Shown one piece after another: positions 1-6,518 of a stretch of DNA of 33,130 nt. Each line of letters begins with the position of its first letter. The stretch's first letter is position 1. A program made the translations under genes and the position numbers. This DNA comes from Rhodospirillaceae bacterium. Its GTDB lineage: Bacteria > Pseudomonadota > Alphaproteobacteria > Rhodospirillales > Rhodospirillaceae. The notes beneath the pieces are model-generated. The model did no database searches, had not been told where the DNA came from, and was given only the letters and a program-made list of their open reading frames with translations. The stretch spans positions 1 to 33,130 of the forward strand of contig JADZAK010000096.1 of NCBI GenBank assembly GCA_020852595.1, read 5' to 3'.

Positions 1-21
1 CGATTCCCTTCACCCGCTCCA
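1..21 (+). tRNA. 3' end of tRNA-Gly (cut by window start)
   Basis: The first 21 bases match the 3' part of a tRNA: the end of a T-loop, the 3' strand of the T-stem, the acceptor strand cacccgc, discriminator T and an encoded CCA. An acceptor strand of this sequence implies a 5' GCGGGTG, and U73 is the glycine discriminator, so this is most likely tRNA-Gly. The rest of the gene would lie to the left of the window. Because an identical copy follows at 82-102, this could instead be an attachment-site remnant. Confidence 0.6.
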
Positions 22-42
22 ACTCCCCTCTGAGCACCGAAC

Positions 43-82
43 CCTCGATTCATCTTTTGCGGCCTTCGGCCGCGAGGGGTTC
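43..82 (+). repeat. repeat B, left copy
   Basis: Forty bases that recur at 2690-2729 in the same orientation. The last 24 bases (59-82) are identical to 2706-2729, and the first part differs by one base shifted in and one out. It contains the hairpin GCGGCC-TTC-GGCCGC and ends in gaggggttc, where it runs into the tRNA-Gly 3' fragment. The hairpin is not followed by a T-run on either strand, so I do not call it a terminator. Confidence 0.75.
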
Positions 83-102
83 GATTCCCTTCACCCGCTC
101 CA
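74..102 (+). repeat. second copy of the tRNA-Gly 3' end (att-like direct repeat)
   Basis: Bases 82-102 repeat 1-21 exactly. The copy extends left to a complete T-arm: agggg, loop TTCGATT, then ccctt, acceptor strand and TCCA. The sequence immediately left (22-73) is not a tRNA body, so this is a 3'-end fragment and not a gene. A duplicated tRNA 3' end is the usual scar of site-specific integration. No integrase is visible in the window. Confidence 0.7.
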
Positions 103-150
103 AAATCCTCAAATTCCAATAAGTTACTGGCCGCGCAAGCGGCCTAAATA

Positions 151-200
151 ATTTTTGGCACTGAAAAGCTTACGACGGAGACGCGGTTTTAATTGGACCG
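151..200 (+). repeat. repeat A, left copy
   Basis: Fifty bases that match 2625-2674 with 5 mismatches, same orientation. On the minus strand both copies read in one frame as a basic peptide (pattern VQxKPRxRRKLFxAKN), and one of the five differences is silent. The pair may therefore be remnants of a coding or dispersed repeat element and not only a non-coding repeat. The order of repeats is B then A on the left but A then B on the right. Confidence 0.75.
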
Positions 201-400
201 AAGATATTCGCCGTTCTTGGCGGCTACCCGCTGCTGTGGGTTGCGCGCTGCTTTGAGATTTTAGCTCAGGACAAAGGGTTCCTCGGATCCAGAGCCACCG
301 CCAAGTTCGATGGTCTAATTCACCCTGTCCATCGGTGCGGCGCCGTATTTATGTGGGAGCTATTGCAGAAGGCGTAAAACGCCTTCTCTCAACGCTATTA
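201..400. other. gene-free stretch left of the toxin-antitoxin pair
   Basis: From the tRNA fragment at 102 to the end of the HTH gene at 401, I see no convincing gene apart from repeat A. There is no tRNA, transposase fragment or clear promoter. The segment gcaGAAGGCGtaaaaCGCCTTCtctc (about 366-390) forms a GC stem with an A/T-rich loop just past the stop of the leftward HTH gene. It could serve as a weak terminator for that gene. Confidence 0.4.
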
Positions 401-811
401 TTAGCTAGCGCGACCAGCCAACAAGTCGATCTCGAAGTACACTTTTCTGGCAACAACGACCGGCCTATAGGCGCGTCCGGCCCCGCGATCTAGTCGAACA
501 AGCCCAGCATCGGACAGCTTCCTCAACGTGCGCAATACGTTTTGCTCTGCGCGACCAGTTAGTTCGGCGAGCTCGCTAACCGATCGTGGATGCCGCATTG
601 CAATCGTGCGGAGTAGAGCGCGGTTCTTTGCCGACAGCAGTTTGGCGCCGGCTTCTAGCGAGCTAAATCTTACTGGCCGTTCGCGCTTGGCTTTTGCGTC
701 CACCGGCTCGCACCAAACCTTTGGCTCATTAGAAGCCACGGAGCGCTTGCCTTTTACGATGGCAATGGTGTGCTTCTGAAACTCTTTGAACGTTCCAACT
801 TTGGTGGTCAT
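401..811 (-). CDS. winged-helix protein of the HVO_A0114 type, likely antitoxin/regulator partner of the TumE-like toxin
   Basis: A 136-residue protein. Residues about 58-125 form a winged helix-turn-helix with the pattern 'LLRTIAMRHPRSVSELAELTG' then 'NVLRTLRKLSDAGLVRL', typical of MarR/ArsR-like folds. The 50-residue N-terminal part is unassigned. The start codon overlaps the stop of the upstream gene by ATGA (808-811), so the two are translationally coupled. Proteins of this kind are regularly found directly after DUF6516/TumE-like toxins, where they are thought to act as antitoxin and repressor. The order here, toxin gene first, is the usual one for this pairing. Binding to the inverted repeat at 1151-1173 is inferred from position. 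Confidence 0.8.
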   Translation of the reverse strand: MTTKVGTFKEFQKHTIAIVKGKRSVASNEPKVWCEPVDAKAKRERPVRFSSLEAGAKLLSAKNRALLRTIAMRHPRSVSELAELTGRAEQNVLRTLRKLSDAGLVRLDRGAGRAYRPVVVARKVYFEIDLLAGRAS

Positions 812-1149
812 TTGACGCCTCTTTCAGAGAGAATGCGTTCGACTTCGCGATAGAAATCTTCAAGCAACTGGGCCGGGCTCCGAAACTCATACGGGACGAT
901 CTTTCGGGGTCCATAGACATGGCGGTGGTCGAAGGTCGTGCGACCGCGGACGCCATGCGCGTTGTCCATCCCGTAGATACGCCGATGCCGAGGATCGTGC
1001 AGCGTCAGGCTGTATTTGATCCCGTGGGGCCGATCTTTCGTTGCGGCGACCCGCCGGGCCTCGATCTTCACTTCGTATCCAGCGGCAAACTGGTACGTAA
1101 AGCCATCCAAATCCAGAAGCGCTTCAAGTTCGTAATCACTGGCGACCAT
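808..1149 (-). CDS. TumE family (DUF6516) putative toxin
   Basis: A 113-residue protein from ATG 1149. Family features are the central 'GIKYSLTLHDPRHRRIYGMDNAHG' stretch, a following 'FDHRHVYGPRK' block and a C-terminal helix 'LLEDFYREVERIL'. This matches the DUF6516 group that NCBI names TumE, the toxin half of a type II-like toxin-antitoxin pair; its target is not clear to me. A GTG at 1155 is also in frame, but AGGA lies 7 bases before ATG 1149 and too close to GTG, so I chose ATG. The gene overlaps the downstream HTH gene by four bases. An inverted repeat sits across its translation start region. Confidence 0.78.
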   Translation of the reverse strand: MVASDYELEALLDLDGFTYQFAAGYEVKIEARRVAATKDRPHGIKYSLTLHDPRHRRIYGMDNAHGVRGRTTFDHRHVYGPRKIVPYEFRSPAQLLEDFYREVERILSERGVK

Positions 1150-1150
1150 T

Positions 1151-1173
1151 ATCACATCCTATCATGATGTGAT
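1151..1173. promoter_or_regulatory. inverted repeat at the toxin-antitoxin promoter, candidate operator
   Basis: ATCACATC (1151-1158) and GATGTGAT (1166-1173) are perfect 8-base arms around a 7-base spacer that itself holds part of atcatgat. The repeat lies immediately upstream of the TumE start and covers its Shine-Dalgarno. This is a typical place for autorepression by the winged-helix partner. It also lies 32 bases upstream of the rightward gene at 1205, so it may affect both. Confidence 0.6.
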
Positions 1174-1204
1174 GTATCAGGCACGTTAACGCAAGGTGCA
1201 GGCT

Positions 1205-1687
1205 ATGGCCAAGGAAAAGCATGAATTTACCCGGGAGCAGCTTTATGAGCTGGTCTGGTCGGAGGCGATGGTGAAGATCGCCTCCCGGTTCGGGCTCTCG
1301 GATTTCGGGCTGAAAAAGATATGTCGCCGCCACGGTATTCCGGTCCCCGGTCGCGGCTACTGGAGGAAGCTTGAGACCGGAAAGCGGGTAAAGAAAACAC
1401 CGTTGCCGGCACGGGAGAAAAGCCCACCCCTGGTCTTTTGGACGCAGAGCGCGGCCGAAGCCGTGGTCACCGACCAGATCCTGGAGGGCATCAAAGAGAA
1501 ACTCGACGCGGAGGATCGTCCGGAGAACCTCATCGTGGTGAGCCAGCACCTCAACAATTCTCACGCGCTGACCGTCGAGACGCGCGATCGTCTCAAGAAC
1601 CTCGATTGGAAATATGGCATGGCGGTATGTCGGTCCCCGAAGCTATTTCGGGTGCGGGTATCGAAGGATATGCCCACCATCATCTAA
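1205..1687 (+). CDS. uncharacterised protein, probably C-terminally truncated
   Basis: A 160-residue reading frame from ATG 1205, preceded by aagg (1193-1196). The N-terminal block 'LYELVWSEAMVKIASRFGLSD', then 'GLKKICRRHGIPVPGRGYW', 'KLETGKR' and 'PLP' is a recognisable conserved N-terminus of uncharacterised proteobacterial proteins that I recall as roughly twice this length. It resembles a helix-turn-helix, so DNA binding is possible. Past residue about 60 the sequence is less conserved and ends at 1687 without an obvious domain end. No continuation is apparent in the other frames to 1880. I therefore suspect a truncation in the island, but the full-length family size is from memory. Confidence 0.6.
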   Translation: MAKEKHEFTREQLYELVWSEAMVKIASRFGLSDFGLKKICRRHGIPVPGRGYWRKLETGKRVKKTPLPAREKSPPLVFWTQSAAEAVVTDQILEGIKEKLDAEDRPENLIVVSQHLNNSHALTVETRDRLKNLDWKYGMAVCRSPKLFRVRVSKDMPTII

Positions 1688-1887
1688 CGTCGAGAAGACA
1701 GACGTTTTTGCTTTGAGTTTGCCCGGGTTGGATTTTCGTTGCTGGAATCGGCTGCTCGCAGAAAGTGCCGAAAGCTTAAGACGAAGAACTCGCAAGCGGA
1801 GATTGGGCCTTCAAGGAAAGTGCAGCGAGGCTTGAGTGAGAACGGATGGCCCTTGAATTCGCCAGCCGCCGCCCTTATTATGACCTC

Positions 1888-1899
1888 ATGTGGTCACAT
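1888..1899. promoter_or_regulatory. short palindrome upstream of the Phd-VapC operon
   Basis: ATGTG-GT-CACAT (1888-1899) is embedded in TGACC-tcatgt-GGTCA (1881-1895), so two overlapping inverted repeats lie directly upstream of the GAGGAGG ribosome binding site at 1901-1907. This placement fits autoregulation by the Phd-type antitoxin. It is inferred only from position and symmetry. Confidence 0.5.
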
Positions 1900-1912
1900 T
1901 GAGGAGGCGGTC

Positions 1913-2155
1913 TTGAATTCCATCCAAATTCGCGACGCCAAGGCAAAATTCTCGGCGCTCATTGAGGCGGCCGAACACGGCCAACCCACGACAATTACGC
2001 GTCACGGGCGTCCGGCCGCAGTGGTGATTCCGGTCGAAGATGCCCGGCGCCTGTACCCGGATGATCGGCCATCTTTTGTCGATGTTCTGCTTTCTTTCCC
2101 GGGGGGCGAAGAGTTTGAACGTGACCGCACGCCGCTGCATGAACTCGACCTATGA
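1913..2155 (+). CDS. Phd/YefM-type antitoxin
   Basis: An 80-residue antitoxin. The N-terminal 'IQIRDAKAKFSALIEAAEHG' followed by 'TTITRHGRPAAVVIPVEDA' is the Phd/YefM DNA-binding and dimerisation fold; the acidic tail (about 55-80) would wrap the toxin. I chose the TTG at 1913 because GAGGAGG (1901-1907) lies five bases upstream and the homologous N-terminus begins here; upstream in-frame ATGs would add residues unlike the family. The stop overlaps the start of the PIN-domain gene by ATGA (2152-2155), so the pair is translationally coupled. Confidence 0.88.
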   Translation: MNSIQIRDAKAKFSALIEAAEHGQPTTITRHGRPAAVVIPVEDARRLYPDDRPSFVDVLLSFPGGEEFERDRTPLHELDL

Positions 2156-2601
2156 GTTCTGGCTATCTCCTCGATACGTCGGTCTTATCGCTCATAGCGC
2201 CAGGGCGCGCGGTTCCTGAAACCGCTCTTGCTGGCTGGATGCGAGAGCATAGTGAGGTCCTCTTTATCTCCGCTGTTACCGTCGCTGAGATTGAGCAAGG
2301 CGTTTGCAAATTAAGACGCGCCGGCGGGAAAGACCGCGCCGATGCATTTGCCCATTGGCTTGATGGTCTGATCGAAAACGGCGGTAGCCGTATTCTACCT
2401 TTCGACGCCCGTACGGGTCGGATTGCAGGCAACCTATCGGACCGCGCATTTGCTGCCGGTCGTCATCCGGGCTTCGCAGATATCGCGATTGCCGCAACGG
2501 CCGCCGCACACGATCTGTATTTATTGACCCGGAACGGGAAGCATTTTGCTCATCTCGGCATAGCGTTCAGTGATCCCGCTGAGGGGTTGCCGAGCGACTA
2601 A
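2152..2601 (+). CDS. VapC-type PIN-domain toxin ribonuclease
   Basis: A 149-residue PIN-domain protein of the VapC/FitB kind. The acidic metal-binding residues are D8 ('LLDTSVLS'), E46 ('TVAEIEQG') and D110 ('GFADIAIAATA'), with the typical C-terminal 'LLTRNGKHF' (N128). All of the catalytic set is intact, so the enzyme should be an active Mg2+-dependent RNase, normally held in check by the Phd partner encoded immediately upstream. Known VapC enzymes cut tRNA or rRNA; the specific target cannot be read from the sequence. The gene ends just before the right-hand repeats of the island. Confidence 0.9.
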   Translation: MSSGYLLDTSVLSLIAPGRAVPETALAGWMREHSEVLFISAVTVAEIEQGVCKLRRAGGKDRADAFAHWLDGLIENGGSRILPFDARTGRIAGNLSDRAFAAGRHPGFADIAIAATAAAHDLYLLTRNGKHFAHLGIAFSDPAEGLPSD

Positions 2602-2624
2602 ATTCTTCGGACGCTTTGGCACGG

Positions 2625-2674
2625 ATTTTTGGCACGGAAAAGTTTACGACGGTGACGCGGTTTTGATTGAACCG
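2625..2674 (+). repeat. repeat A, right copy
   Basis: Matches 151-200 with 5 mismatches over 50 bases. On the minus strand the segment 2675-2700, directly adjoining, reads 'IEARRVAA' and matches 1043-1068 inside the tumE-like gene at 24 of 26 bases. The right repeat may therefore contain a fragment of a toxin gene of the same family. Confidence 0.7.
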
Positions 2675-2689
2675 CGGCGACGCGCCGGG

Positions 2690-2729
2690 CCTCGATCATC
2701 TTTTTGCGGCCTTCGGCCGCGAGGGGTTC
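2690..2729 (+). repeat. repeat B, right copy
   Basis: Corresponds to 43-82, with the last 24 bases (2706-2729) identical. It carries the same GCGGCC-TTC-GGCCGC hairpin. After gaggggttc the two copies diverge: the left continues into the tRNA-Gly 3' end, whereas the right continues into the downstream region of the XRE gene. A further inverted repeat, GTGATCGCC-tatcc-GGCGATCAC (2738-2760), follows and could terminate the leftward XRE gene. Confidence 0.7.
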
Positions 2730-2766
2730 CGCTCGCCGTGATCGCCTATCCGGCGATCACGGACGT

Positions 2767-3093
2767 TCAGGCTGACTTGCTGACATCTTCGAGCGATTTG
2801 ACTTTTACCGGCTTTCGATTGGGGAGGCGGACAACGACGTCCAGTTTTCCCCCGATGGCCTCGACGTAATTGCGCAATGTCAAAAGATACAAATCTGTCT
2901 GCTTCTCGATTTTGGATACGGCCGGTTGGCAGATCTTCAGGATCTTCGCGACCTTGGCTTGAGACCGCGCCAAGAGGCGGCGGAGCTCGCGCAGAGATTC
3001 GACCTCGTTGACCAGTTCCTTGAAGCGGCGATCGATTTCCTTCCGCCGCTTCGGAGGCAATTCATCCAGAATCTGTTTAAGTGTGCGAGTCAT
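2767..3093 (-). CDS. XRE-family helix-turn-helix antitoxin-like protein, toxin partner absent
   Basis: A 108-residue protein from ATG 3093 (a GTG at 3099 is also in frame). The N-terminal part 'TLKQILDELPPKRRKEIDRR' is followed by 'SLRELRRLLARSQAKVAKIL', 'QPAVSKIEKQTDLYLLTLRNYVEA' and 'GGKLDVVVRLPNR'. This is the layout of XRE-type antitoxins that accompany HigB/RelE or Gp49-like toxins. In that family the toxin gene normally lies directly upstream. Here the 230 bases upstream hold no such frame, so this is an orphan antitoxin or a solitary regulator. Confidence 0.8.
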   Translation of the reverse strand: MTRTLKQILDELPPKRRKEIDRRFKELVNEVESLRELRRLLARSQAKVAKILKICQPAVSKIEKQTDLYLLTLRNYVEAIGGKLDVVVRLPNRKPVKVKSLEDVSKSA

Positions 3094-3323
3094 GATCACG
3101 AACCTATTCGCTTGAGATGTACCGCATAGGTCGAGAGCCGCAACGATAAGTAGTAAACACTCGAAATCTGTTTTTATGATTTCCGCAACTCGGCATTGAA
3201 AAGCCGTCGATCACAAACGAATTAGCGCGCGAAACTCATAAAGTTAAATGTAATTTTAAGAGAAAAGAAAAGAGATCATCGATAAAAACGGTACAACTTT
3301 TACCTGTTTTTCTTGAGGTCTCC
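3094..3323. other. AT-rich intergenic region between the island and the polysaccharide locus
   Basis: No gene or RNA is seen. The stretch from about 3230 to 3310 is markedly A/T-rich compared with the flanks (aaagttaaatgtaattttaagagaaaagaaaag). It must hold the promoter for the priming transferase gene, whose ribosome binding site gagg is at 3315-3318. I could not fix -35 and -10 boxes with confidence. Confidence 0.4.
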
Positions 3324-4823
3324 ATGACGGGGTTGGCGGATGATTTTCCGGCCGCGCGCGCTTCGCAAGAGCCGATGGCCGGGCTGACGACCGAGGGGCG
3401 TAAGCTGCGCCGGCAAGGTTGGCTCGCGGCTCTGCTGCTGGCGATGCGTATCGCCGACCTCTTGGTTGTCTGGCTGGGCGGCCTCGCCGCCCATTTGGTC
3501 CGCTTCGGCTTCGTCCCCGTGCCGGGCCTCGAAATGCTGGCTCTTACCTTCGCCGTCATGATGTCGGCCGTCGTATTCAACCTCGGCCGGGCCTATTCAG
3601 CAAGCGAGGCGGATAATTTTTGGGCTTCGGCCAGCCGGGTGCTCGGCCATTGGTCGCTGGTATGCCTGTTGTTGATCGCCACGGTTTTCATGGCGGGCGT
3701 CGGCGAGAGTTATTCGCGCGGCTGGGCCATTTTGTGGATGACGATCGCCGCGTGCGGCCTGGTCGGCGTGCGCGCGGTCGGCGCGACTCTCATGCGCCGG
3801 GCGCGTAGCCGGGGCAGTATGGTGACCCGCGTGGCCATCATCGGCGGCGATCAGAGCGGTTTGCAGCTCTATCACTATCTAAAGCAGCAGGCACACATCG
3901 AACTGGTCGGGGTTTATGACGACCGCTTCGCCCGTCTTCAGGACCGCGCGCGGGAGCAGGGTGTCACCCTGATGGGCACCGCGCAGGACTTCCTCAAGTG
4001 GGCCAGATATGGAAGCGTCGATTGCGTCGTCATCAATCTGCCCTGGTCGAGCGAGCACCGCGTGCGCGAGATGGTCGAGGTGTTGCAGGAACTGGCCATC
4101 GAAGTACAGATTTGCCCGGAAGGGCTGAATTTCGTGGTGCAGAGCTTTCCGCTGCTGAAGAATTCCATCGCCACCACGCTCGGCGGCCTGCCGATGTTCA
4201 GTGTATCGCGCCGGCCGCTCGACGGTTGGGGCTGGCTCGTCAAGAATATCGAGGACCGCATCCTGATCGCGTTGCTGGCGCCGTTGGTGATCCCGCTCTG
4301 CCTGCTGATCGCGCTGGCGGTCAAGCTCGACAGCCCGGGCCCGGTCCTGTTCCGTCAGCAGCGCAAGGGCTTCAACGGCCGCGAGTTCATGGTCTATAAA
4401 TTCCGCACGATGCGCGCCGCGGACAGTGTGCCGACCGGCGTCACCAAGGCGACCTTGCGCGACGATCCGCGCGTGACCTTCGTCGGAAACATTCTGCGCC
4501 GCACCAGCCTCGACGAACTGCCGCAGCTGATCAACGTCCTGCGCGGGGAAATGTCGATCATCGGCCCGCGCCCGCATGCGGTCGATCATGACGAGCAGTT
4601 CGCCCGCATCATCAGGCAATATTACTCCCGCCACCGCGTGCGCCCCGGCATCACCGGCTGGGCTCAGGTCAACGGCCTGCGCGGCACCATCGAGGACGAC
4701 GTTCAGATTCGCCGCCGCGTTGCCCATGATCTCTGGTACATCGAGAACTGGTCGGTTTTCTTCGATCTGCGCATTCTGCTGATGACTCCCTTCGTGGGGC
4801 TGATCAACCGCAACGCCTATTGA
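3324..4823 (+). CDS. polyprenyl-phosphate glycosyl-1-phosphate transferase, WcaJ/GumD-like priming enzyme
   Basis: A 499-residue inner-membrane enzyme that would start repeat-unit synthesis by moving a sugar-1-phosphate from a UDP-sugar to undecaprenyl phosphate. It has hydrophobic segments at about 32-60, 70-90, 110-125 and 133-155, a CoA-binding-like domain (about 167-290, '[18 protein letters not shown]'), another membrane helix (311-335) and the catalytic PHPT domain. That domain shows '[14 protein letters not shown]', 'YKFRTMR' (358-364), '[20 protein letters not shown]' (392-411), 'GPRPH' and '[12 protein letters not shown]'. The size fits the family. GAGG at 3315-3318 supports the ATG. 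It lies at the edge of the locus and convergent with the operon that follows. Glucose is the usual substrate, but galactose cannot be excluded. Confidence 0.93.
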   Translation: MTGLADDFPAARASQEPMAGLTTEGRKLRRQGWLAALLLAMRIADLLVVWLGGLAAHLVRFGFVPVPGLEMLALTFAVMMSAVVFNLGRAYSASEADNFWASASRVLGHWSLVCLLLIATVFMAGVGESYSRGWAILWMTIAACGLVGVRAVGATLMRRARSRGSMVTRVAIIGGDQSGLQLYHYLKQQAHIELVGVYDDRFARLQDRAREQGVTLMGTAQDFLKWARYGSVDCVVINLPWSSEHRVREMVEVLQELAIEVQICPEGLNFVVQSFPLLKNSIATTLGGLPMFSVSRRPLDGWGWLVKNIEDRILIALLAPLVIPLCLLIALAVKLDSPGPVLFRQQRKGFNGREFMVYKFRTMRAADSVPTGVTKATLRDDPRVTFVGNILRRTSLDELPQLINVLRGEMSIIGPRPHAVDHDEQFARIIRQYYSRHRVRPGITGWAQVNGLRGTIEDDVQIRRRVAHDLWYIENWSVFFDLRILLMTPFVGLINRNAY

Positions 4824-4836
4824 TCGAGCGGCGGAG

Positions 4837-5223
4837 TCACTTCGGCGTACTTCCGGGTTTGGCCTTCGCCTTCGGGCGGGTCAATGCGCTCCGATCGGAC
4901 TGTTGTTGGCGGATCTGGGCGCGCAGGCAAGCTTCGAGAACCTGGTAATCTCCATCGCCCTCGGTTTTCGCCTCATAACTGCAATCGTCCTGAATAGAAG
5001 CGAGTATCGAGGGCCAGACGCGCCGGACCGCATCCAGCGCCTCGCCCTGTGCCGACACGCATGCCGCCTTCGTCTCAGGCGAGAAACCTTCCGGCGTGAG
5101 CGCCCGGCTGTTGCAAAGCCCGTCGAGATCGTAGCGCGGTGGCCGCGCGTCGGCCCGGACGGGCTTGGCGAAAGCGAATGCCGCGGCGAGCACCAGCCCA
5201 ACAGTCAGGATGCGGATGCGCAT
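4837..5223 (-). CDS. small secreted four-cysteine protein of unknown function
   Basis: A 128-residue protein with an N-terminal signal peptide (hydrophobic core 6-19, likely cleavage near VRADA at 22-26). The mature part has four cysteines at 37, 55, 81 and 99, which could form two disulphides in the periplasm, and a basic, Lys/Pro-rich tail. The first 19 bases overlap the end of the flippase gene, and tggaggg precedes the ATG, so it is the last gene of the leftward polysaccharide operon. I do not recognise the family. Its place suggests a role in polysaccharide export, but nothing in the sequence proves this. Confidence 0.75.
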   Translation of the reverse strand: MRIRILTVGLVLAAAFAFAKPVRADARPPRYDLDGLCNSRALTPEGFSPETKAACVSAQGEALDAVRRVWPSILASIQDDCSYEAKTEGDGDYQVLEACLRAQIRQQQSDRSALTRPKAKAKPGSTPK

Positions 5224-6518
5224 GAGGCCCTCCAGGGGACAATGCCGAGCGCACGGCGTGCGGCGATTGCGGCGCCGGCTCCGTTCACCAGGATTGCCAG
5301 TGTGGTGGCCAGGGCGGCGCCGTTATTGAGCCAGAAAGGCGACAACAGCGCGCAACTCGTCAGCAGCACCATCATTGCTATCATATTGACCCGGCGCAGG
5401 TCGGCGAGATGGCCGGTCATGCCGAGTAATTCAGGCAGGGCGGTGAAGCAGGCGGCGGCGAACTGCCCAAGAGCGAGGATGCGCAATGTGGTAGCGCCAT
5501 CCGAAAAGCCGTCTCCCAGAAATCCCAGCAACAGCTCCGGCGCCGCCAGCATGACCAGCACCGGCCCTGCCGTCAGCGCGAGCCCCAGCAGAACCGCGTG
5601 GCGTGCGGCCTGCGCCAGGCCCCGCCGGTCGCCGGCGGCATGCAGTCCGGCGAAGGTCGGCGCGGCCATGCCGGCCACGCCGGCGATCAGCACATTGGTC
5701 AGCATAGCGACGCGCCAGGCCACGGCGAACAGCCCGACGCGGACGCTGTCGGCCGTGATGCCGAGGATCAGCGCGGGCACCGATGAGATCGCAAGCTGCG
5801 TCAGCTCCAGAGTGAACAGCGACAGGCCGGGCCGCAGCAGAGGCGCCGGCGGCGCGCCCGGTTCGGCAAGTTCGGCAGGGTGGGCGAAACGCAGGACCAA
5901 CAGGGTTCCGATAACGGCGGCGGCGGCAAAGCAGGCGGCGATCAGCAACAGGGTATTGGCCACGTCGCCCGGCGTCAGCCAGGTCACGGCGCAGAACAAC
6001 GCCGGCCACAGCCAAGAATAGATCATCTGGCTGAATCCGATCCGCTTCAGTCCGGCCAGGGCGCCGCCCGCCGCCGTCGACAGGTTCTGCGGCACGATCG
6101 TTAGCGCGCCCAGCAGGATCGGGTAAGCGAGATCCGGCTTGTCCAAAATCCGGCTCGCCAGCGGATCGGCGGCCAGCGCCAAAGCGGCGGCAACGAGCGC
6201 CGATGCGCAAAGGATCAACAGATAACCGCGCCCGACAATGCGCCGGACGTCTCCCGGGCGATTCTCGGCGCATGCCACCGCCACTTCGCGCGTCATCGCC
6301 TTATCGATGCCGATGCGGCCGAGGCCGGCCAGCAGGGTCATCAGACTGAAGACGATATAGAAGTCGCCCGTCTGCGCGAGGCCGAGCCGCGCCGCCACCA
6401 GCAGATGGAAGCCGTAACGGCTCGGCAGGTCGATCAGACGAACAGCGACGCTGACGATCGATCCGCGCAGCAATCCACGACCGATGCCCCCGTTTCTTTC
6501 AGCCGTTCTTTCAACCAT
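5205..6518 (-). CDS. Wzx-like polysaccharide flippase (MOP/PST superfamily)
   Basis: A 437-residue polytopic membrane protein with about 12 hydrophobic helices, beginning 'GLLRGSIVSVAVRLIDLPSRYGFHLLVAARLG' and 'TGDFYIVFSLMTLLAGLGRIGIDKAMTREVA', which is typical of polysaccharide flippases. It would move lipid-linked repeat units across the inner membrane. ATG 6518 overlaps the GH44 gene by 8 bases; an in-frame GTG at 6527 is an alternative, and neither has a clear Shine-Dalgarno, which suggests coupling to the gene upstream. It sits third after a Wzy-like and a GH44 gene, in keeping with a Wzx/Wzy pathway. Confidence 0.87.
   Translation of the reverse strand: MVERTAERNGGIGRGLLRGSIVSVAVRLIDLPSRYGFHLLVAARLGLAQTGDFYIVFSLMTLLAGLGRIGIDKAMTREVAVACAENRPGDVRRIVGRGYLLILCASALVAAALALAADPLASRILDKPDLAYPILLGALTIVPQNLSTAAGGALAGLKRIGFSQMIYSWLWPALFCAVTWLTPGDVANTLLLIAACFAAAAVIGTLLVLRFAHPAELAEPGAPPAPLLRPGLSLFTLELTQLAISSVPALILGITADSVRVGLFAVAWRVAMLTNVLIAGVAGMAAPTFAGLHAAGDRRGLAQAARHAVLLGLALTAGPVLVMLAAPELLLGFLGDGFSDGATTLRILALGQFAAACFTALPELLGMTGHLADLRRVNMIAMMVLLTSCALLSPFWLNNGAALATTLAILVNGAGAAIAARRALGIVPWRASCASAS

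Noticed and set aside
59-73. GCGGCC-TTC-GGCCGC hairpin as a terminator
   Set aside because: The T-run precedes the stem on the plus strand and corresponds to A on the minus strand, so no terminator signal follows on either strand.
4903-6021. Long rightward open frame of 372 codons
   Set aside because: It lies antisense to the secreted Cys protein and the flippase. Its translation is Arg/Ala/Ser-rich with no domain, as expected for a high-GC shadow frame.
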